Shown: positions 8,724-20,618, counted from the stretch's first letter. The stretch is DNA of 64,000 nucleotides from Azolla caroliniana (GCA_043228905.1 JBHGNT010000010.1:19592001-19656000), one strand, 5' to 3'. Notes: generated by a model not told the origin, from the sequence alone. A program made the numbers and translations.

Positions 8724-10550
8724 ATGGAAGACGGAGACATCGCGGAAGTAATTACGAGAATGGCAAGGGATTTCGCAAGAAGGAGAGAAAGACGGGAAGA
8801 GGCGTACAAGTACGATCGATGCGAGTTCGATCTATGGGTGTCGTCGGCAAAGGCTCCTCGAAGCGCAATGAAGGCATTCCGGGAGTTTGATCTCCGGTTT
8901 TCCCAACTTTCGGTTCGGGATCAAAAATCGGTGGGGGCGGACAAGGTCCCACTATTCTTGAAGTGGGTCAACGAAAGGGGGAGAATGGCCATTTTTCCCT
9001 ACCTCGAAGACGATGAAGGGGCGTACGGCCTCACCGAAGATTGGAACGAGGTGGAATGGGCGTGCATACAATGCAATGAGAGGCGGTCGGCCACAACGCG
9101 GCCCGCGAGCGGCGGAGAAGAGAGAGCGGCGACCGACTACGCACTATCGCCGAAAGAGAGCTCAACGCAAATCGGTTCAGAGGAGCTCGACATCGAAGCC
9201 TTGGTGCGGGAAGCGTACGAGGTCGTAGAGGCACAAATCGAAGCCGAAGAAGGGCTTATTGCGGAGTCGGGTTCGAGCGGATCGGAGGATGAGGAGGCTG
9301 AAAGAGAATGGTACATCGGTACCACGGGAGAGGGTGCGGAGCGAGCCACCCTCTCGACATGTGGAGAAAGATCGACCGAGGACGAGGTCGGGGACGGTGA
9401 GGCGGCGATCGCCGGTTCGAGCGGACATGAGGGAGTTCGGGCATGGAGGCCCGAAACATCGAGCGGGGAGAAGACGGGCGGTGGTGCCAGGACCTTACGC
9501 ACACCGGGCCTAGAGACTCCGGCGACCGGCCCAAGAGCCGGTGTGAGACCTAGAGTGACGGGCGGTGGAGGCGGCAAGGCGGGCAACCACGATGGTGACA
9601 TGGGAGAGGGTACGGAAAGAGTGACGCTCTCGTCTTGCGGCGAATGGACGGCCATGGAGGCCGGTAACTACGGATTCTGGACATGGCGGCCCGAAACATC
9701 GAGTGAGGAGGAGACAAGCGGCGGTGCCGTGACCTTACACACACCGTCCCTAGAGGCACCGGCGGTCGGCCCGATTGCTGGCGTGAGACCTAGAGCGACG
9801 GGCGATGGTGGCGGCAAGGCGGGCAACCGAGACAACGGTAAGGAGACCGTGGAAGAGGAGGCAGCAAGCATAATTGATTCTTGCATATACGAAAGCGGGG
9901 TAGCTACGGACGACGATGTCCGAATGGAGGTGTCTACGGGCATAGCATCGACGAGCAGCGGCGTTGCTACCTTACATGCACCGGTTCAAGAGACCCCGGC
10001 GGCCGGCCCGAGTGCCCGCGTGAGACCTAGGGTAACCAACGGTGGCGGCGGCAAGGCAGGCGACCACGGCAACGATGTGGGAGAGGGTGCGGAGCGAGCG
10101 ACCCTCTCAACTTGCGGAAAGAGGACGGACATGGATGAGGCCAATATCTACAGAGCAATGGACGCCACTTCGAGAGTGGGCGAAAGTTTCGGGACGCGGT
10201 TGCCCGAAACGTTCTACGAGGATTTCGCGAGCATACTCGAGGCTTACGAAATCGAGGAAGAAGAGGAGATGAGCGGAGGTGCCACGACCTTCCACACACC
10301 GGTCCTAGAGACTCCGGCAACCGGCCCGAGAGCCGGTGTGAGACCTAGAGAGACAGATGGTGGCGGTGGCAAGGCGGCCAACCGAGATGACGAAGAGGAG
10401 GTTTGTAGCGGACGGAGGCGAGATCCCTCGACACTGGGGCCGGAGAGTTCGGCAGTTGCGCCCGAGCGCGGACATAAGACCGGAGAGATGGGCGGTGGCC
10501 GTGAGGATGAGAGGCCCGGAGTGGGCACGTGCGAAAAGGCCAAAGGAGAG
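8724..10550 (+). pseudogene. Gag-like ORF of gag-only Gypsy, N-terminal part (split by Copia A)
   Basis: The first ATG is at 8724 (MEDGDIAEVITRMARDFARR), 27 bases after the second primer site. The frame is also open upstream from a GTG. The first 130 residues hold the gag core (FDLWVSSAKAPRSAMKAFRE, then DKVPLFLKWVNERG) shared with the minus-strand gag. The rest is acidic, low in hydrophobic residues and probably disordered. It has four diverged modules at about 9475, 9718, 9955 and 10270, each with a TL-TP, ETPA-GP, GVRPR, GGGGKAGN pattern. No zinc knuckle or protease is visible. The frame is open for 609 codons to the GAGAG target duplication and is in phase with 21761. I call it disrupted, not decayed. 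Confidence 0.85.
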
Positions 10551-10916
10551 TGTTGAGAGACAAGCTCAACATCGGCCGGATCGGCTGAAGAAGCCGAGGA
10601 CCGGATCGATTGGGACCGATCGGTTAGGTAGTTAGGAAAGATATTCCGTGAGGAATATATTTGGGAGTTAGTGTAGGGGCTCTTGATGAGCATTGAAGTA
10701 TTGTCAGTACTTCGGTCAGTCCTTCCAGGACTTGTATAAAAGTGCTCACTGAGCACGTCTTATCTACAGAGATTGAGTATTATTGTGAAATATAGTTTTT
10801 TGTGTTTCTCTCTCTGTCTCTCCCGCGTATATCGTGTAAGTCCAACCTCTCCATTAAACCTGTGTTTCCTTCCTCTATTTTGTCTTCATACCTGCTTCCG
10901 CACGCTACTTTCTACA
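10551..10916 (+). repeat. 5' LTR of Copia A
   Basis: Starts TGTTGAGAGACAAG and ends TTTCTACA. It contains a TATA box (10736-10743) followed directly by a 15-bp palindrome, GTGCTCA-C-TGAGCAC (10742-10756), and a second inverted repeat, ATATTCC/GGAATAT, near 10645. Confidence 0.95.
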
Positions 10917-10929
10917 TGGTATCAAAGCG
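10917..10929 (+). other. Copia A primer-binding site
   Basis: TGGTATCAAAGCG directly after the LTR. It differs at one base from the initiator-Met complement TGGTATCAGAGC. Confidence 0.85.
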
Positions 10930-10988
10930 CGAGGGTTGAGAACCTCTCTACAGCCGACACAGCTTGACGAAGAAGAACAAGAAGAACG

Positions 10989-13900
10989 ATGGATAGAGGC
11001 ATGGCGAGCTCGCTTCCAACAGAGAAGCTCGACAGAACCAACTACGCGTCTTGGTCCTACAAAATGCACCAGTACCTGCTCAGGCATGGCTACTGGAGTT
11101 ATGTCGAAGGAGCTAATGACGCGGCACCCGAATCAACACACAGAGACTTTCCGTCGTGGGAGCAATTAGCGAGCAGGGTACTATACTGCTTCGCGTCGTG
11201 TGTGGGCGAACAACTATTTAGCTATGTTCGGGATGCAAAGACGCCGAAGGGTGCGTGGGAAAATCTGAAGAAGATTTTCGCTGCAAGCACCACAGCCAGG
11301 AAGCTTTAGCTCCGACAGGAGTTGAGCAACCTACGACAACGCGACTTGTCGGTGGCGGACTATACCTCGAAGATCAAGGATATCTGTGACTCCCTCGCCT
11401 CCATAGAGGTGAACATCGAGGACGGCGAGATGGTCCAGATCTGTCTCGGAGGTTTGGCATCGAAGTTCGGAGCGTTCCGAATGGCTGTGTGTACCCGGGA
11501 GAATACGCCGTCCTTTTTCGACTTACAGTCGATGCTCCTGGTAGAGGAGAAACACGCGGGTGCATCGACAAGCACGCACACCGACAGCAAGATGTTGTAC
11601 ACGGAGGGAGAAAGGCCCCGTGGTCGTGGCGGACGAGGCGAGTCGGTACGCAATGGAAGCGGCCGACGAGATCAAGGAAGAAGGCACCGATGTGATGCCG
11701 ACAGCAACTCCGGACCCTCCGGAAACAGGGGGAGTCGAAGCGATGAGAACCGGCAAGGGAAGGCCATCGCGGAGTGTTGGTACTGTGGCAAGAAAGGCCA
11801 CAGGGAAAGCGAGTGTTGGAAGAAGCGCGCCGATTCGGAGAGAACTGGTTCCGGGAACAGCTCCAGACATACCGACAAGGGAAATCGGCAGCGATCGCAC
11901 TACGCCAAAGACTCCGGGAAAGCTGGAGAAGGGTCTGTCTTCGTGACGAGACACGAAGCAAACTCAATGAAACAGAGCACCCCGAGATCGGACGAGGTGT
12001 GGTACGTAGACTCCGGCGCATCAAACCACATGACGAGCCATAAGGAGTGGTTCTCGTACCTTGAAAAACCGATACAACCGGGAGTAGTCTCAACAAGAGA
12101 CGACACTCCGCATCCGATCGCGAATGTCGGAGAAGTTCCCCTTAGCCATGTCGGGCAGAAAAGGAAACTCAAGAACGTGTTGCACGTTCCGACAATCACG
12201 AAGAACTTGGTCTCGGTCGGACAGATCGTCGACCAAGGGATGGAGGTTCGGTTTACACACCTCGGGTGCTTCATTGAGGAAGAAGGCCGTGTGATTGTGC
12301 AAGGGCGCAGAGATGGGAGGATGTTCATCCTCGACTCCACTGACAGCGGCACCGCAATGTTCGCGAAGGGACAAAAGACCGAGTCGGACATCGACTTGTG
12401 GCACAAGCGGATACGCCACGTCAACTACCATCGGCTTCAAGATCTACAAACGAAACAGGTAGTGTTCGGTTTGCCCAAATTTAGTGGCCGAAAGGCACAA
12501 GTTTGTGAAGCCTGCCAGCTCAGGAAGCAACACCGACTTCCCTTCCCCAACGAGCGAAACCGGAGCCGGAACAAGCTCGACCTTATACACTCCGATGTAT
12601 GGGGGCCGGCTCAAAACGTTAGTCTTGGCGGGAGCCGATATTTCGTCTCCTTCATCGACGACCACACGCGGCACACGTGGATCTACCTCATTGAGAGGAA
12701 GAGCGAAGTCTTCGACTGTTTCCGGGACCTCAAAGGGTTCGTGGAAGCCGAAACGGGACGAAAGATCAAGTGCCTGCGGTCGGATGGCGGGAAAGAGTAC
12801 TTTTCCGGTCAATTCAACGGTTATCTACAACAAATGGGAATTCGGCGCGAATTCAGTTGTAGATACACGCCAGAGCAGAACGGCGTGGCCAAGAGGAAGA
12901 ATCGGTCAATTGTGGAAGCGGCACGGGCAATGCTGGAGGAGAAGAGCTTGCCCAAGTTCTACTGGGCCGAGGCGGTAAGGACCGCGGTATACATCCAGAA
13001 CTGGATTGGAGACAAAGTGTCGGCGTACGAGCTATATTTCGGAACAAAGCCGAACTTGCGACACTTGAGGGTGTTCGGTAGCATTGCGTATGTGCATATA
13101 CCGAAGGAAAAAAGGAGGAAGCTGGACGCAAAGGCCGAGAAGTGCATCTTGGTCGGTTACTCGGACGAGCAGAAGGGTTATAAGTGCTATAACCCTCGCA
13201 CCAAACAAGCGCGTGTCAGCCGCAACGTTGTGTTTGACGAGTCCGCGTCGTGGTACCTGCCCTCGCCTCGGAACCCCGACTCCAATACGAGCTCTGACAA
13301 TGAGGTCAGCGAGGCCGAGATGCCTCCGGATGAGCCCGAAATCGAGACCCGCGAAGAGAGTCCGATTTCACTCCGGTTAAGTGGACCGATTGGACGACTG
13401 AGTCGGTACGACCAGTCCGATGAAGAGCCGGCCGTGCATTCCCCGCGCAGGAAACCGAGGAGACGACTTATGCGCAAAGAGAAAGGGAAGAAGAAGGTGT
13501 CAGATTCCAGCACGGAAAGGAACGAGTCAGACCGACGCGAGTCCGACTCCGAGGGAACCGGTGACGGGTCTTTAAAGGTGAAGACCGCGTCGGCCGAGAA
13601 GGCCTCAACATCGGCTGATGTGAGATTACGCCGATCTACCCGCCAAAAGAACCCAATTGTGCGGTTCGGATACAACAAGTACATGGCGCATCATTATGCG
13701 TACATGACCCATGTAGCGGAAGTGCGTGAGCCGGAGAGCTACGCAGACACGGCGGAAGACGCAAATTGGCGTGCCGCGATGGAGGAAGAGATGCACGCAT
13801 TGGCGGAGAACGAGACCTGGGACCTGGTTGACGCACCGAAGGGTGTGAAGCCGATCGGGTGTAGATGGGTGTACAAAGTCAAGTACAACACCGATGGCTC

Positions 13901-15398
13901 AGTCAACCGGTACAAGGCTCGGCTAATGGCAAAGGGCTACGCGCATAAACATGGCATCGACTACGATGAGACGTTTGCGCCGGTCGCGAAAATGACAACC
14001 GTCCGTGTTTTGCTCGCAGTAGCCGCGGCCAAGGGGTGGCACCTACATCAGATGGATGTAAAGAATGCGTTCTTGCAAGGTGACCTTGAGGAACATGTGT
14101 ACATGGTACAGCCCCCCGGATTTCACTCTGGAACGAACTCCTCGGCAATATACCGACTTAAGAAGTCCCTTTACGGACTGAAGCAAGCCCCGCGTGCCTG
14201 GAACGCGAAGATAACGCAACAACTGCGTCGGATGGGCTTTGTCACGTCAAAATCGGACTCTTCCCTGTTCATCCGGAAAGGTCGACTCGGACTGGTTAGT
14301 ATTTTACTGTATGTTGATGACTTGGTCATCACCGGCGCCGACCTAGGTGAAATCGACCGCATGAAGCTCCAGCTTGCGGCATCGTTCGACATGAAGGATC
14401 TGGGGGACCTTCATTACTTCCTCGGGATCGAAGTGATTCGTACCCCCGAAGGCATATTGATCAGCCAACGTCATTACGTGCTGAGTATGCTCTTCAAATT
14501 CGGGATGGCCGACTGTAAGACCGTCTCGACTCCTCTGGATAGAACCATGAAGCTTCGTTCCAATACGGGAAAGGTATGCGACCCGACGAGGTTCCGACAA
14601 ATTGTCGGAAGCCTCATATACTTGACCATCACCCGACCCGACCTCAGTTATCCGGTCGGGGTGATCAGTCAGTTCATGGCGCGACCTACCGAGGAGCACC
14701 TTCAGTGTGCGCAACGCATACTTCGGTATGTCAACGGCACTAAGGACCGGGGACTGCTATATCGGACCGGTGCAGCCGCGCAGTTAGTCGGCTACACCGA
14801 TGTTGATTGGGCTGGCAACGCCGCCGATCGCCGATCCACGTCTGGATACGCGTTCTCCCTCGGGAGTGCCGCGATCGCGTGGAGCAGTAAGAAGCAGCCG
14901 ACAGTTGCATTGTCGAGCACCGAAGCTGAGTACCGAGGAGCGGCTGTCGCGACATGCGAAGCCATATGGTTGAAGCGGCTACTTAAGGACCTGCAAGAGG
15001 AGGTGTCAGATCCGACGACGATCTACTGCGACAACCTCAGCAGCATCCAACTCGCGAAAAACCCTGTTTTCCACGCACGGACCAAGCACATTGAGGTGCA
15101 CTACCATTTCGTCTGTGAGCGTGTCCTTTCCGGTGAAGTCGAACTTCAGTACGTTCCGACGGATCGGCAGGCTGCCGACATCTTCACCAAGCCTCTTGGT
15201 CTGGACAAGTTGCGGCAATTCTTAGGTGCGCTCGGGTTGCGTCACCTTGACGTGCCGAACTTGAGGGGGAGAACAGTCCCGAACGACCAAGCAAGGCAGC
15301 AGGAAAGGAGCGGCGACCATGACACCGAGTCGGTTGACTCGTTTGTTGACTCGGTTGAAGACGGATCGGCTGAAGAAGCCGAGGACGGACCCGCGGAG
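10989..15398 (+). pseudogene. Copia A gag-pol polyprotein (stop in gag, integrase E-to-K, split by Copia B)
   Basis: Starts at the ATG at 10989 (MDRGMASSLPTEKLDRTNYA). In order: gag; a TAG stop at 11307-11309; CCHC knuckle CWYCGKKGHRESEC (11774-11815); protease DSGASNH (12008); integrase zinc finger and core with HSDVWG and RSDGGKEY; RT with MDVKNAFLQGDLEE and YVDD (14309-14320); RNase H with TDVDWAG and LSSTEAEYR. The third integrase acid is lost: the usual NGVAERKN reads NGVAKRKN (Lys codon 12891-12893). Past the usual RNase H end near 15260 the frame stays open to the Copia B junction and is in phase with 20953-21330. That adds about 170 residues that are acidic, then very Arg/Lys-rich. 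Confidence 0.95.
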
Positions 15399-15693
15399 TG
15401 TTGGAGACAAGGTCGTCTATGCGGAAGATTAAGAAGCATTCGATTCTGTTCTGTACCTGCGTATGACAGTTTCTACGATCTTGCACAGAGAGAGAGAGAG
15501 AGAGAGGCACAAAAGACTTTCTATTCAATAGAAGAAATAATACAACACCCAACCTTATAAAAAGGTTACAAGGTCACTATATATAGTGACCGACTTAGGG
15601 CAACTACCCTTTATGCTAATTACACAAATGGCTCAAACTTGATCTATACAAAGGGATAGTGTGAATACGTCCATTATACACTTGTATTCGAGA
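15399..15693 (-). repeat. 3' LTR of Copia B
   Basis: Bounded on the minus strand by the polypurine-like GGGGGAG (15694-15700) and, on the far side, the CGGAG target duplication. The TATA core lies in a perfect palindrome at 15572-15591 with arms GGTCACTATA/TATAGTGACC. Confidence 0.9.
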
Positions 15694-15887
15694 CTCCCCC
15701 GTAATGGGCGTATACATGGGTTATCTAAGATTACAGGTATAAACCTAGGTTCTCGGACATATCAGTTTTTGTTCGAGTCGGCAGGATCCGAAGGCAGAAG
15801 ACCGGACTGGTCGGGTCGGAAGAGTTGAAGCCGATCATTAGGGAACTGATGTCGGTTGTCTGAAACCATCCTGCGCTGTGTCCGGCT

Positions 15888-18800
15888 CTAACCGGACTGT
15901 TTTGTCGTTACGCCCATCTGATGCCGAAGGGACCGAAAGCGGTCTGCCGAAAGACACTTGGTCATTCCATCTGCGACATTGTCGGTTGTGGATATTTTCT
16001 CTAGACCGATTTTCCCTGAAATGACGCAGTCCCGAACGAAGTGATATCGAACGTCGATATGTTTGGAGGCGTTGTGGTGAACCGGATTTCTCGACAAGGC
16101 AACAGCACCTTGACTGTCGCTATAGACAACTGGGGCCGAGTCATGGTCGACTTGTCGAAACGTGTGCGCCAGCCGACCGAGCCACAAAGCTTCTTTTGCA
16201 GCGTCGGACGCAGCTACATATTCTGCTTCGGTCGTTGAGGTCGCTGTGCACTCCTGAAGTTTCGACTTCCACGAAATTGCTCCATTGCCGAATTTGAAGC
16301 AGTATCCAGTTGTTGATTTCCGACTGTCTATACAGCCGGCGAAGTCCGAGTCGGTGTAACCGACTACGCCTGAGATTGAGTTCGGACCGAAAAGAATGCC
16401 GTGGTCTTTTGTGCCAGCCAGATATTTGAACACATGCTTGACTGCGTTCCAATGCGATCGGCCAGGATTGTGCATAAATCTGCTAACGACTCCTACGGCA
16501 TGAGAAATATCAGGCCGTGTCGCGACCATCAGGTACATAAGGGAGCCGACTGCCGGTGCATACGGTACCGACTTCATATCTTCCCCCTCCGGGCCGGATG
16601 TCGGGCAGTCTCGCTGAGAGAGCCGAAGATTCATGGGGAGCGGGGTTGAAGCAGATTTGGCTGATTGCATGTTGAAGCGTTCCAAGACACGTCCGATATA
16701 GTCGGTCTGAGACAAAAAAAGATGTCGTTTGTCGCGATGCCGACTAATCTTCATGCCGAGTATGTGTCGTGCCGGACCGAGGTCCTTCATGGCAAACTTC
16801 AACCGCAGTTGCCGAATGAGATCGGCAAGTTCGCCCGCGTGGCGTCCAGAAATTAGCATGTCGTCCACGTAGATGATGAGGAAGATGGGTGATCCATCTT
16901 GAGCTGTGTTGGTAAAAAGACAATGGTCCTCATCGCTTTTTGAGAAGCCGATCGATTGGATGAAGTCGTCGAACTTCTTGTACCATTGTCGCGGTGCCTG
17001 TTTGAGGCCGTATAGACTCTTCCTGAGTCGGCAGACTAGATGTTCTTGGCCAGTTGCCATGAAGCCTTTTGGCTGCTCCATATAAATTTCCTCTTCAAGA
17101 TCACCATGGAGGAATGTTGTTTTGACATCTAGCTGAATCAGCTCCAAGTTGTCGGCTGCCACTACGCCGAGTAGAAAACGAAGGGTTGTCATTTTCACCA
17201 CTGGTGAAAAAATCTCGTCGAAGTCGACGCCATATTCTTGTCGGAAGCCCTTCGCAACTAATCTGGCCTTGTACTTTGGGGTGGTCGAATCATACGTCTC
17301 TTTTAGTCGATAAACCCACTTGCAAGGAAGAGCACGTCGGTTCCTAGGTAATTCGACCAGATCCCAAGTCTTGTTTGCCCGAATGGAGTGCATTTCCGAC
17401 TCCATCGCCAGATGCCAGGTGGCGGAATCGACAGATGTCGATGCTTCTTCGTAAGACGTCGGTTCGCCGGCGTCGGTGAAGAAAATTCCAGGAGAATACC
17501 TCTCCGGAGGTTGCGACAGTCTCTCGGATCGTCGAGGTATGATTGGACTGGTCGCATCGGGTATCGAGGTCGGATGGTCCGAAAGCTGCTGTGCCGAGTC
17601 AGAGTTGTCCGAATCGGTAGTGTAAGGTTCAGCTACCCGTGAAGCTGACCGTGTGTTAAGAGCGGGGCCTTCTTGAAGGGTCGGCACATCGGAAAATGTT
17701 ACCCTTCGGACTTCGATCGGTGTTTTGACTGATGGATTCATAGCCGACTCGTTGAACACAACGTCCGAACTTCGGACGATTTGTCTGCGTTCGGGATCCC
17801 AGAGTCGGTATCCCATTTCGCCGTCGGATCCATATCCAAGGAAAATGCATTTCCTGGACCGAGGTGCAAGTTTTCGGCGATCATCTTTCGGAATAAGGGC
17901 GTACGCCTCGCATCCGAAGATCCTCAGCTTGTCGTAATTCGGCTTACTGCCGATCCATAGTTCCTGAGGAATTTGAAGTCCTAGAGGTCTGCTTGGCGAC
18001 ATATTGATTATGTGTACTGCCGTGAGTAGAGCCTCTGCCCAGAAGCCATCCGACAGTCCGGAGTGTTGGAGCATGGAAACTATCCGTTCTTGGATTGTCC
18101 GATTCATGCGTTCGGCAATCCCGTTTTGCTCCGGACTGTGTGGTGCCGTAAATTCACGTCGGATGCCGCGTTGTCGGCAGAATTTGACGAATTCTTCTGA
18201 TTTGAACTCTCCCCCATTGTCGGTCCGAAAGCATTTCAGTTTTCGGTCGGTTTGATTTTCTACCATAGCGAGCCAATCGGAGAAGATCGAGAAGACACGA
18301 TCTTTGGTGCGAATTGGATAAGCCCACACCTTTCGAGTCGAATCGTCAATAAAACTGACGAAGTAAGAGGCACCGCCGAGAGACTGATGCGGCATTGGGC
18401 CACAGACGTCCGAGTGGACCAAATCGAGAGGTCTCGTTTCTCTTGGTGCTGATGTCGGGTGTGATGCGGCTGCTTGTTTGCCATACTGGCAATGCTCGCA
18501 GAATTGATGGTCGGAGAAGGAGAGTTTAGGGATGTATCCGGCTCTAGATAGATGCGTAATGCCGGCCTTGCTGAGGTGTCCTAATCTTCTGTGCCATAGT
18601 GATGACACAGGAATATCCACCAAAAACAGGTTACCCTCTCTGAGCGTAACATGTAACGGATACAGTGAGTGTATCTTGGGTCCTCTAGCAAGCAGGAGGT
18701 TCCCCCTGTGGAGTGTCCACCCTCCCGAAGAAAAACCGGCACGAATGCCGTCTTCATCTAGTTGTCCGACTGAGATCAATGGCCTTGAGAGCTCGGGTAC

Positions 18801-19910
18801 ATGTCGGACATTGTGAAGTACAAGTGTAGAGCCACCTGCAAGGTTGAGCTCTACTGTGCCGATTCCAATGATGTCACAGTGTTGCGAGTTACCGACTCGA
18901 ACTGAGTCGGAGTGACGGATCGTATATTGCTGAAATTGGGATCGATGAGGAGTCACGTGAAATGACGCGCCCGAATCTAAGAGCCATGTGCTCGATTCTT
19001 CAGTCGTGAGCAGAACTTCTGATCCGACTGGATTTTCGATTGATAGTATATTCGGGTCGTTTGGTAGCACATCAGCTGAGAAGCTGACGTAATTGATCTC
19101 CTCATGCCGGCCACTCTTCTTGTCTGCTCTCTGAGACTTGTCGTTCTTGTTCTTGAGTGCGCGGCAGTCGGCTTTGATGTGTCCGGGTTTCTTGCAATAG
19201 TTGCAGATTCGATTATCCCGTGACTGGCTCCGTCTTCGCTGATTGTTCGGCGGCCGTGAGGAATCTCTTCCTCGTATGTTCGATCGGTCTGTCGAACCTT
19301 GTACTACGTAAGCATCGTCTGTTGAGTCTTTGGCGAAAGACTTTCTCCGAGCTGCTTCGGTCAGGATTGCGCTCGTGACTTCGGAGTATTTAACAGCCGT
19401 GGTTGACGCGTTGCACACGGTTGTGACGAAAGTTTCCCATGATGAGGGAAGGCTGCTCATGAGTATCATTGCTCTGAGTTCATCCTCGATTGTCGTCCCC
19501 TGTGACGAGATTTGGGAGCTTATGCTTTCGTACTCATTGAGGTGTGCTTGAACCGAATCGGATTCTTTCATCCGCAAGTTGTAGAGGCGCCGGATCAGAA
19601 ACATCTTCGTTGCAGCGACCTTCTTTTCGTAGGTGTCCGACAGTGTTTTCCACAGTTCGAATGCTGTCGTACACGATTGCACCGTAAAGTATACCGATTC
19701 TGATAGGTGCATCCGAATCGTGGCGCGGACGATTCTGTCCAGCTTCTGCCACTCGATTGGTTTGTATCCTTCTGGAGGTTCTTCATTTTCGATGGGATCG
19801 ATTTGCCCCTTGACTATGAGATAGTCCTGCATTTGCTCCTTCCAGAAGTTGAAGTTCGATCCATCGAACTTTCGTAGACTCATTTCTGACGAGCCGGATG
19901 TTGATGCCAT
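15888..19910 (-). CDS. Copia B gag-pol polyprotein (1340 aa, intact)
   Basis: One ORF encodes every protein of a Copia element. I use the ATG at 19910 (MASTSGSSEMSLRKFDGSNF); the frame is also open three bases upstream from a TTG. In order: gag; CCHC knuckle CNYCKKPGHIKADC (near 19165-19206); protease WLLDSGASFHVT; integrase HHCC (LWHRRLGHLS ... CEHCQYGKQ) and core HSDVCGP, RTDNGGEF, NGIAERMN with all three acids present; RT with KWVYRLKETYDS, LDVKTTFLHGDLEEE and IIYVDDMLISG (about 16860-16885); RNase H with YTDSDFAG and STTEAEYVAAS. Length and motif order are typical. I see no stop, frameshift or lost catalytic residue, so it may encode active enzymes. Confidence 0.95.
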   Translation of the reverse strand: MASTSGSSEMSLRKFDGSNFNFWKEQMQDYLIVKGQIDPIENEEPPEGYKPIEWQKLDRIVRATIRMHLSESVYFTVQSCTTAFELWKTLSDTYEKKVAATKMFLIRRLYNLRMKESDSVQAHLNEYESISSQISSQGTTIEDELRAMILMSSLPSSWETFVTTVCNASTTAVKYSEVTSAILTEAARRKSFAKDSTDDAYVVQGSTDRSNIRGRDSSRPPNNQRRRSQSRDNRICNYCKKPGHIKADCRALKNKNDKSQRADKKSGRHEEINYVSFSADVLPNDPNILSIENPVGSEVLLTTEESSTWLLDSGASFHVTPHRSQFQQYTIRHSDSVRVGNSQHCDIIGIGTVELNLAGGSTLVLHNVRHVPELSRPLISVGQLDEDGIRAGFSSGGWTLHRGNLLLARGPKIHSLYPLHVTLREGNLFLVDIPVSSLWHRRLGHLSKAGITHLSRAGYIPKLSFSDHQFCEHCQYGKQAAASHPTSAPRETRPLDLVHSDVCGPMPHQSLGGASYFVSFIDDSTRKVWAYPIRTKDRVFSIFSDWLAMVENQTDRKLKCFRTDNGGEFKSEEFVKFCRQRGIRREFTAPHSPEQNGIAERMNRTIQERIVSMLQHSGLSDGFWAEALLTAVHIINMSPSRPLGLQIPQELWIGSKPNYDKLRIFGCEAYALIPKDDRRKLAPRSRKCIFLGYGSDGEMGYRLWDPERRQIVRSSDVVFNESAMNPSVKTPIEVRRVTFSDVPTLQEGPALNTRSASRVAEPYTTDSDNSDSAQQLSDHPTSIPDATSPIIPRRSERLSQPPERYSPGIFFTDAGEPTSYEEASTSVDSATWHLAMESEMHSIRANKTWDLVELPRNRRALPCKWVYRLKETYDSTTPKYKARLVAKGFRQEYGVDFDEIFSPVVKMTTLRFLLGVVAADNLELIQLDVKTTFLHGDLEEEIYMEQPKGFMATGQEHLVCRLRKSLYGLKQAPRQWYKKFDDFIQSIGFSKSDEDHCLFTNTAQDGSPIFLIIYVDDMLISGRHAGELADLIRQLRLKFAMKDLGPARHILGMKISRHRDKRHLFLSQTDYIGRVLERFNMQSAKSASTPLPMNLRLSQRDCPTSGPEGEDMKSVPYAPAVGSLMYLMVATRPDISHAVGVVSRFMHNPGRSHWNAVKHVFKYLAGTKDHGILFGPNSISGVVGYTDSDFAGCIDSRKSTTGYCFKFGNGAISWKSKLQECTATSTTEAEYVAASDAAKEALWLGRLAHTFRQVDHDSAPVVYSDSQGAVALSRNPVHHNASKHIDVRYHFVRDCVISGKIGLEKISTTDNVADGMTKCLSADRFRSLRHQMGVTTKQSG

Positions 19911-20603
19911 CAAATTTGGTTTCGGTTGACGAAGCTCGGTTCGGAGTTGACTACGAACCTTGTTGGAGTGCAGCTGGTTGGCTCACCCGATATCGTTCTA
20001 GTCGGATTTGAACCCGAGTCGGTTCGGCTTCGGATATATGTATTGTTGAACTTGCTCGAATTGACTCCGGTAACTTGAGGGACAGAACCGACTGGTCTTC
20101 CCGAATGTTGCCGAGTCGGAGTGAGCCCGGTTCGCTTCCGAATATATATGCCAAATACCGATTATTGAATCCGATTGTTTGGACCGATTCTGCTTCGGGT
20201 GACTGCAGCGACGAGAGAGACGGATCCAACTGATCCTCTCGAATGTCGATCAGCCGGATGAAGCACGAATTGGGGTTGTTGTCTTGAGACCGATCTGCAC
20301 CAAGTGGTTACAATGAGCGGCGAGCAGCGTTTGATGACCTCTTCGGATGCCGTTTAACCGAGTGGAGCACGATCGTGTCAATGTTGCACAAGGGGATTTC
20401 ACCTCGAGCGGTTACGATCACAAGAAACAGAGTACAACCGGCTGGCTTACTCCAAGCGAAGATGATCTAACGCGATGAGATGCAAGCCTCTTTTTTTTTT
20501 TTTTTTTCTTCTTCTTCTCTCTTCTTCGAATGACGCAGGAAACCGAATGCTGTGCAGGCTGAGACGACGTCCGACAGCGGATTGAAGGACCGAATACTGT
20601 GCA
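19911..20603 (-). other. Copia B 5' leader (about 690 nt)
   Basis: Untranslated stretch between primer site and ATG. Two diverged direct repeats of about 100-120 bp with GAGTCGG/GGTTCG and CGAATAT motifs lie at about 20020-20120 and 20125-20245. A T-tract (20491-20507, plus strand) and a duplicated CTGTGCAGGCT motif (about 20548 and 20596) lie near the primer site. No coding feature is supported. Confidence 0.6.
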
Positions 20604-20618
20604 GGCTCTGATACCAGA

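Noticed and set aside
15399-15560. Apparent C-terminus of the Copia A ORF reading into Copia B
   Set aside because: This is the Copia B LTR. The true Copia A continuation is at 20953.
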